Source: an uncultured Eubacteriales bacterium
GTDB taxonomy: Bacteria > Bacillota > Clostridia > Christensenellales > UBA1242
DNA length: 64,000 nucleotides
Direction: 5' to 3'
NCBI GenBank assembly: GCA_948695535.1
Contig: CAPRTS010000007.1
Coordinates: 1-64,000 of the forward strand
Shown: piece after piece, positions 59,750-64,000 of the stretch
Numbering within the stretch: the stretch's first letter is position 1
Layout of the letters: each line of letters begins with the position of its first letter
The notes under the pieces: generated by a model
The model's database searches: none
What the model was told of the DNA's origin: nothing
What the model saw: the letters and a program-made list of their open reading frames with translations, nothing else
Made by a program: the position numbers and the translations under genes

Positions 59750-61283
59750 CAACAGGGGTATACGCACACCTTTTTGAAAGAGAAATCGCTTTGACGGTTT
59801 CTTTTTTGTTTGTATTGTTTATTTCATCGTTTCCGTCAGGGTAATCGGGGAAGATTAAGTTCATCAGCAGTTCTTCTTTTTGTCCGCTTTTTAGATGAAA
59901 TAAAATTTTTATTTTGTCTTCATATAGAATTACGCGGTAGATTAGCGTGTTAATTAACGCCTTGCGATTTTGGAAATTGTCATAATCAAGGTTGCGGAAG
60001 TGCTGTAACCATTGCCGAATATCAGCGTAACTATAATCAATTTGCATAGCTTTTTCGGTATCAATTGTCGCGGTCAGTTCTTTGTTTTCTGTCTCCAATT
60101 TTTCAACCTGTGCCAAAATGGCGTCGGTGGCTCGGCCGTGCATTAACGCTTGCATGAGGTTGTCGATGGACTTTTGATTAGACGCGATCAAGTTCTCTAA
60201 ACGTTTAATCTCGCTGTCATTTTGTTCCGCTTTAATGAGTGTGTAAGTCTCGGCGGCGACCATGTCGATAAACTCATCGGTTAGAGTGTGAACGATTTCC
60301 TGCACAACGGCGTCTTCAATCTCTTTTTTACGCACAGCACGTTTGTCGCATTGACGCGATGGAAGCACATTAACACAGCGATAATAATGGTGCAATTTAC
60401 CACTTTTGCTGGTCGCACTGATTCCCGTCATCTTGGCGCCACATTTGCCACAAATCAATTTATCGGAGAGTAGGTAAGGAACTTTCGCTTTACCACGAGC
60501 CGGTGCGGTGGCGTATTTAGCCAGCACCTGTTGTACTTGCTCAAATAATTCATCATCAATAATTCGCGGAATTCCACCGTCGGTTTCTTGACCTTGAAAA
60601 ATATATTTGCCTAAATATCGGCGGTTGCCGAAAATACTGCGAAAACTGTTCTTGTTCCACTTCGCTCCGTGGGCGGTTTTAATGCCACGTTCATTTAGGG
60701 AATTACCAATTTGCACATAGTTATATCCATTGGCCAACATTTGAAACATTTGCTTTACAATCGGGGCAGTGTTCTCGTCAATAACAATATTTTTCTCGGT
60801 GTCAACCTTGTAGCCGAGCGGTACAGAGCCACCAAAGAATTTGCATTTAGACGCCGAGATCGCAATCCCGCGTTTGATCTTTTGAGCGAGTTCAGCGGAG
60901 TAGTATTCCGCCATACTTTCTAAAACGCCTTCAATCAAAATACCACTGGCATCATCGGTAATGTTCTCTTTGGCGGATAATACCCGTACACCATTTTTCT
61001 TTAACTTAGATTTGTAAATTGCACTATCATAGCGGTTACGAGCAAAACGGTCTAATTGGTAGACAATGACAAATTGAAAAGCCTTTTTCTTGCTGTCTTC
61101 AATCATTTGTAAAAAGTCGGGGCGTTTGTCCGTTGTCCCGGTTAAGTCACGGTCAATGTATTCGTGAATAATGTGCAAATCACTGCGTTTGGCGAATGCG
61201 TAACATTCGGCCAACTGTCCTTCGATAGACTGTTCGTTTTGTCCGTGCGAACTGAACCGTGCGTAAATTACTGCATTTTTCAT
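59658..61283 (-). CDS. Large serine recombinase of the integrated element
   Basis: 541 residues. It has a resolvase catalytic domain (YARFSS, Ser11 or Ser12; QLDRFARNRYD; GVLESMAEYYSAELAQKIKRG), a recombinase domain with GYKVDTEKN, a zinc ribbon (CGKCGAKM ... CVNVLPSRQC) and a coiled coil (about 355-410) before a short helical tail. This is the architecture of TndX/phage-type large serine integrases. A strong Shine-Dalgarno (AAAGGAGT) precedes the ATG. The last ~30 codons (VETPGIEPGS and onward) are the antisense of the host tmRNA 3' end, so the stop at 59658 is supplied by the attachment site. Probably responsible for integration and excision at ssrA. Confidence 0.92.
   Translation of the reverse strand: MKNAVIYARFSSHGQNEQSIEGQLAECYAFAKRSDLHIIHEYIDRDLTGTTDKRPDFLQMIEDSKKKAFQFVIVYQLDRFARNRYDSAIYKSKLKKNGVRVLSAKENITDDASGILIEGVLESMAEYYSAELAQKIKRGIAISASKCKFFGGSVPLGYKVDTEKNIVIDENTAPIVKQMFQMLANGYNYVQIGNSLNERGIKTAHGAKWNKNSFRSIFGNRRYLGKYIFQGQETDGGIPRIIDDELFEQVQQVLAKYATAPARGKAKVPYLLSDKLICGKCGAKMTGISATSKSGKLHHYYRCVNVLPSRQCDKRAVRKKEIEDAVVQEIVHTLTDEFIDMVAAETYTLIKAEQNDSEIKRLENLIASNQKSIDNLMQALMHGRATDAILAQVEKLETENKELTATIDTEKAMQIDYSYADIRQWLQHFRNLDYDNFQNRKALINTLIYRVILYEDKIKILFHLKSGQKEELLMNLIFPDYPDGNDEINNTNKKETVKAISLSKRCAYTPVVVETPGIEPGSDWFLVRTSTYIVVILFTNR
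59777..59807 (+). terminator. Putative terminator for tmRNA, inside the recombinase gene
   Basis: The stem is AGAAATCG (59781-59788) with CGGTTTCT (59795-59802), one T-G wobble, extended by AAAG and a T-run to 59807. It lies 28 bases after the tmRNA CCA, oriented to stop tmRNA transcription, but within element DNA and antisense to the recombinase coding sequence. The element thus seems to provide the tmRNA terminator. Confidence 0.6.
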
Positions 61284-61297
61284 TTTTTACTCCTTTT

Positions 61298-61327
61298 TTG
61301 CCTTAAAAGGCAATGGCTCGCCATTGC
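61298..61327 (-). promoter_or_regulatory. Overlapping hairpins before the serine recombinase gene
   Basis: Two stems share the bases GGCAA: TTGCC with GGCAA around TTAAAA (61298-61313), and GCAATGGC with GCCATTGC (61310-61327). They cannot form together. On the recombinase transcript they lie just before the AAGGAGT and ATG, so alternative folding could control recombinase translation. No further evidence for this. Confidence 0.4.
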
Positions 61328-61536
61328 TGCTTGGTTACCCGTCCCACTGGCGACAGCAAGGACAGTCAAGGGTCTGCCACACAGTGGACGGCGTTTTATG
61401 CCTAACGGGAGATAAATCGCCGCCCTTGACGGTGCTTGCCGCCAGTGGTAGCAGAGACAAAACATTGTTTTACAGTAGATTTAATTCACTGATTTAATTT
61501 GTGGGTTTTTGTCGTAATCTTGTGTAACTTGACGAT

Positions 61537-61707
61537 TATAAGTAATTTATTGTAAAACCGTGAACTTTTGCCTTCGCTCCTGCCTATAGTTAGGGGGTAA
61601 ATTTTATAAAAACCTTGATTTTTACCACTTCTCGTGGGTATAGGTAGGGGCTATTAAAAAATAAAACCTTAACACCCCTGTCCCTAAGTGTTTATAAGTA
61701 GGGGATC
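61537..61707 (+). repeat. Iteron array, 54-bp period, consensus TATARGTAGGGG
   Basis: TATAGTTAGGGGGTA (61585), TATAGGTAGGGGCTA (61639) and TATAAGTAGGGGATC (61693) start exactly 54 bases apart. A weaker copy TATAAGTAATTTA lies at 61537, 48 bases before. Each unit after the box also contains an AAAACC[GT]T stretch. The rest of the 500-base interval 61284-61801 is AT-rich without a convincing reading frame. Iterons of this kind bind a replication initiator, recombinase or excisionase; which one is not known. Confidence 0.7.
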
Positions 61708-61710
61708 GTG

Positions 61711-61740
61711 TGGGCAAGGCGGCTGCGCCGCCATTGCCCA
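61711..61740. other. Long GC-rich hairpin in the element control region
   Basis: TGGGCAAGGCGGC, loop TGC, GCCGCC-A-TTGCCCA: a 13-bp stem with one bulged A, directly after the last iteron. No T-run follows in either direction, so it is not a normal terminator. Possible single-strand origin, transfer origin or leader structure for the small gene downstream. Confidence 0.7.
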
Positions 61741-61801
61741 CGGGCGTGTATAGTATTACCACGCCACCCCGTAACACTGTAACAACTTAAAAGGAGTGAA
61801 A

Positions 61802-61999
61802 ATGAGTAAAACAAGTCAGTTACAATCATTACCAAGTCCATTTGACGGCATTTCGGTTATTTATTTTGATGATGAAAACCGCAATCATCATGTGCGGTTA
61901 CCAGCAGATAAAAAACTAGCCAATCAGTTGGCTAAATTGATTTATCATGATGCCAAAATCGCAATCAGTGAAAATTACCAAAAGGAGCAAACAAAATGA
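61802..61999 (+). CDS. Small element protein, 65 aa
   Basis: MSKTSQLQSLPSPFDGISVI onward, 65 residues with a charged C-terminal helix (KKLANQLAKLIYHDAKIAISE). Not recognised; size and position just before a tyrosine integrase are those of an excisionase or control protein, but no helix-turn-helix is obvious. The start is ATG 61802 with AAGGAG five bases upstream; a GTG at 61796 lies within that ribosome binding site. The stop overlaps the integrase ATG by 4 bases. Confidence 0.7.
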   Translation: MSKTSQLQSLPSPFDGISVIYFDDENRNHHVRLPADKKLANQLAKLIYHDAKIAISENYQKEQTK

Positions 62000-62931
62000 A
62001 TTATTTAACTTGGTTAAACGAGTGGTTGGAAAATTATGTAAAGCCAACTCATAAGGCACGGACTTACGAGCGTTATCAACAAATTGTTAATACGCACATA
62101 TTGACAAATTTAGGGGATTATGACTTAAACGCAATCACGCCCTTACTTCTGCAGAAGTACATTACCAACTTGTTGCAACATGGCAATCGACTAACTGGAC
62201 AGGCATTATCCGCGAATACTGTCAATGGTATTATCTCCATTTTACAGTCGTCATTGAAAATGGCGTATACTTTGGGTTTGTGTCGTGAATACGTCGGTAA
62301 CAAAATTGTGCGTCCCAAAATCACCGAAAAGCAAGTTGCGTGTTTCAGTTTGACAGAGCAAAAAAAAATGGAGCAATACATTTTAACCAGTAAAAAATAC
62401 AAGCTTTATGGCGTGATAATTTGTTTGTATACGGGACTGCGGATTGGCGAATTGTTAGCGTTAGAGTGGGCCGATCTCGATTTTAGTAAAGGCATTTTGA
62501 CGGTATCCAAAACCGCATACGATAACCACGGCCAACGCTATATTGACCGCCCGAAAACTGCTAATTCGCATCGTATGATTCCGCTGCCCAAACAATTAGT
62601 TCCCGTGTTGAAAGACTTGAAAAGAAATACGCAATCTAACTGGGTAGTGGTGGACAAGAATAACCAGCCAGTATCGGTCCGCAGTTACCAACGCAGTTTT
62701 GAATTATTGCAATACAAATTAAAAATTGCTCATAAAGGTTTCCACGCTTTACGGCATACTTTCGCCACGCGAGCGTTAGAGTGCGGTATGGACGTAAAAT
62801 CACTTTCCGAAATTCTTGGACACAAAAACACTAATATAACACTAAATCGTTACGTACATTCGTTGTTGGAACACAAGCAAGAAATGATGTCAAAATTGGG
62901 TAAAATTTTGACATCCGCGCCAGAGAAATGA
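61996..62931 (+). CDS. Tyrosine recombinase/integrase
   Basis: 311 residues, a complete phage/ICE-type integrase. The N-terminal core-binding SAM-like domain (YLTWLNEWLENYVKPTHKAR onward) is followed by the catalytic domain with all residues: Arg149 (YTGLRIGE), Lys187 (PKTANSHR), His250 and Arg253 (HALRHTF), His276 (LGHKN), Tyr286 (NRYVH). The AP2-like arm-binding domain of Tn916 Int is absent or very short. AAGGAG precedes the ATG. It is the second complete recombinase of the element, of a different mechanism from the serine recombinase; either could be the one acting on ssrA. Confidence 0.92.
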   Translation: MNYLTWLNEWLENYVKPTHKARTYERYQQIVNTHILTNLGDYDLNAITPLLLQKYITNLLQHGNRLTGQALSANTVNGIISILQSSLKMAYTLGLCREYVGNKIVRPKITEKQVACFSLTEQKKMEQYILTSKKYKLYGVIICLYTGLRIGELLALEWADLDFSKGILTVSKTAYDNHGQRYIDRPKTANSHRMIPLPKQLVPVLKDLKRNTQSNWVVVDKNNQPVSVRSYQRSFELLQYKLKIAHKGFHALRHTFATRALECGMDVKSLSEILGHKNTNITLNRYVHSLLEHKQEMMSKLGKILTSAPEK

Positions 62932-62960
62932 ATAAACTGAGAAAACTGTTATGAAATTGT

Positions 62961-63115
62961 GTTCATCAAATATTTTAATCGGTGTACATCTTACTGTAAA
63001 AACTATACCATAACCACCCATAAATTGTAAATCTGTTATTAAAATTGTACATTTACACAACATTTACCGCCACAAAATTCTAAGTTCTGTTCATCAATTA
63101 AAATATTTGATGAAC
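62961..63115. promoter_or_regulatory. 19-bp inverted repeat pair upstream of the methyltransferase
   Basis: GTTCATCAAATATTTTAAT (62961-62979) is the exact reverse complement of ATTAAAATATTTGATGAAC (63097-63115). The second copy is also half of a local hairpin: GTTCATCAA (63089-63097) pairs with TTGATGAAC (63107-63115). The 223-base gap between integrase and methyltransferase is otherwise AT-rich. Likely operator sites, or a DNA loop pair, controlling the methyltransferase. Confidence 0.75.
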
Positions 63116-63154
63116 AAAATTTTTTTATTGTGTGCATGAAATAGGAGTTTACAA

Positions 63155-64000
63155 ATGGCGAATCAATCACTTAATAAGGCAAAAATTGAAAAAAACGATG
63201 AATTTTATACGTTGATGAGTGATATAGAAAATGAATTATCGCGCTATGATTTCGCTCAATTCAAAGATAAAATTGTTTATTGTAATTGCGATGATCCAAC
63301 TTGGAGTAATTTTTTTAAATTTTTCACTAAATGGGGAAAACGCATGGGAATTAAAGAAGTCCATTTTACAAATTACGCTAATACAAAAAGAAAATGGAAT
63401 AAACAATTAACACTTTTTGAAGCGCTTGACTTAAAAGAAAGTGCAGAAGATGATAGATGTGGTACTGCACATCACTGGACATTTTATCCAGATTCTAATC
63501 GAATTGTTAAAAAAAGTCTTAAGGGGAACGGCGATTTCCGCAGTCCTGAGTGTATTGAAATCTTAAAAAGGTGCGATATTGTTGTGACTAATCCACCATT
63601 TAGTATTTTTAATGACTTTCTAAAGTTACTAATTGAATATAAAAAATATTATTTAGTCATTAGCGATGATAATAAACTATCTAATATTGATATTTTCCCT
63701 TTGATTAAAGATAATAAACTTTGGTTGGGTTATACTCGTGTAAAAAAATTTTTGCAACCAGACGGCACATATAAAACTTTTGGTAATAAATGTTGGTATA
63801 CTAATTTAGAAGTAACCTACCGTAGGCAACCGATTGTCCTTCATGATCAAGACCTAACTCAATTCAAAAAGTATGATAACTACAACGCTCTTGAAATTTC
63901 TGAAGTTAAGTATATTCCTGATGGATATTATGAGCCCATCGGATTACCAATAACATTTTTGCATAAATTTTGTCCTGAGCAGTTTGAAATAGTTGGTATG
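63155..64000 (+). CDS. EcoRI-type adenine-specific DNA methyltransferase, 3' partial
   Basis: The frame is open from ATG 63155 (AGGAG at 63143-63147) to the window end, 282 codons. The start KNDEFYTLMSDIENEL and the YCNCDDPTWSNFFKFF segment (about 44-59) are typical of the EcoRI methylase family, and the catalytic N-P-P-F motif is N146-P-P-F149 (VVTNPPFSIFNDF). These enzymes methylate the N6 of adenine. The restriction partner, if any, would lie outside the window. Base composition is AT-rich, lower in GC than the host genes. Confidence 0.88.
   Translation, partial: MANQSLNKAKIEKNDEFYTLMSDIENELSRYDFAQFKDKIVYCNCDDPTWSNFFKFFTKWGKRMGIKEVHFTNYANTKRKWNKQLTLFEALDLKESAEDDRCGTAHHWTFYPDSNRIVKKSLKGNGDFRSPECIEILKRCDIVVTNPPFSIFNDFLKLLIEYKKYYLVISDDNKLSNIDIFPLIKDNKLWLGYTRVKKFLQPDGTYKTFGNKCWYTNLEVTYRRQPIVLHDQDLTQFKKYDNYNALEISEVKYIPDGYYEPIGLPITFLHKFCPEQFEIVGM

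Larger units (their letters stand above)
59750..64000. mobile_element. Integrated genetic element at the tmRNA 3' end, right part outside the window
   Basis: Starts directly after the tmRNA CCA. It contains a large serine recombinase, a ~500-base non-coding control region, a small protein, a tyrosine integrase and an EcoRI-type DNA methyltransferase. All its genes have strong Shine-Dalgarno sequences, unlike the leaderless host genes. The other attachment site is not visible, so size and type (phage, ICE or island) are unknown. Confidence 0.8.

Noticed and set aside
61711..61740. GC-rich hairpin as an intrinsic terminator
   Set aside because: No T-run follows on either strand.

Overview
The window looks like a chromosomal segment of a low-GC, single-membrane bacterium of the Bacillota (Clostridia-like, probably an uncultured host-associated lineage), carrying one end of an integrated mobile element. 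The evidence is gene content and order: mini-RNase III, rlmB and a SigH-type sigma factor in tandem; a WalJ-like hydrolase; a DUF421/DUF4363 pair; a SpoVB-type flippase; RecD2; a pheST operon; and a tmRNA whose tag ends ALAA. TAA, TAG and TGA all act as stops and GC is about 42% in most places. The lineage is an inference; no 16S gene is present.

Layout. 1-1683: a membrane-anchored surface protein whose reading frame enters the window through 13 perfect AGGC copies. 1686-9274: housekeeping genes (mrnC, rlmB, sigma, MBL hydrolase, a shortened uvrA) and a minus-strand block (flippase, DUF421, DUF4363). 9452-12931: a minus-strand operon for an 866-residue surface protein and two small anchored proteins. 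13032-16583: a doubly degenerate Ppx/GppA-HD protein and an orphan VirD4/TraG-type ATPase. 16654-24204: a 2516-residue surface protein. 24197-29490: a Walker-less Rho-like protein and a WalJ-like hydrolase on the minus strand, then two CPBP proteases, tadA and an exported beta-rich protein. 29577-49991: a 6804-residue exported giant with about 11 repeats of a roughly 200-290-residue module, a GLUG-like beta-helical part and a distinct, GC-richer C-terminal third. 50081-59307: a lipoprotein, recD2, pheS-pheT plus a DisA_N-like (diadenylate cyclase fold) protein, and a fused M19 dipeptidase/M14 carboxypeptidase. 59387-59749: tmRNA. From 59750 to the right edge: an element inserted at the tmRNA 3' end, with a serine recombinase, 54-bp spaced iterons, a tyrosine integrase and an EcoRI-type adenine methyltransferase cut by the window end.

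Two themes recur. First, most host genes that begin a transcript have a good -35/-10 promoter whose -10 ends about 6-8 bases before the start codon, so their mRNAs should be leaderless or nearly so; Shine-Dalgarno sequences appear inside operons, before the giant genes and on every gene of the mobile element. Second, convergent genes overlap at their stop codons and almost no intrinsic terminators are visible, while a dead-looking Rho paralogue is encoded. The two giant surface genes share a near-identical promoter and early-transcript sequence, which suggests common control. All functions come from reading motifs; no database search was run.
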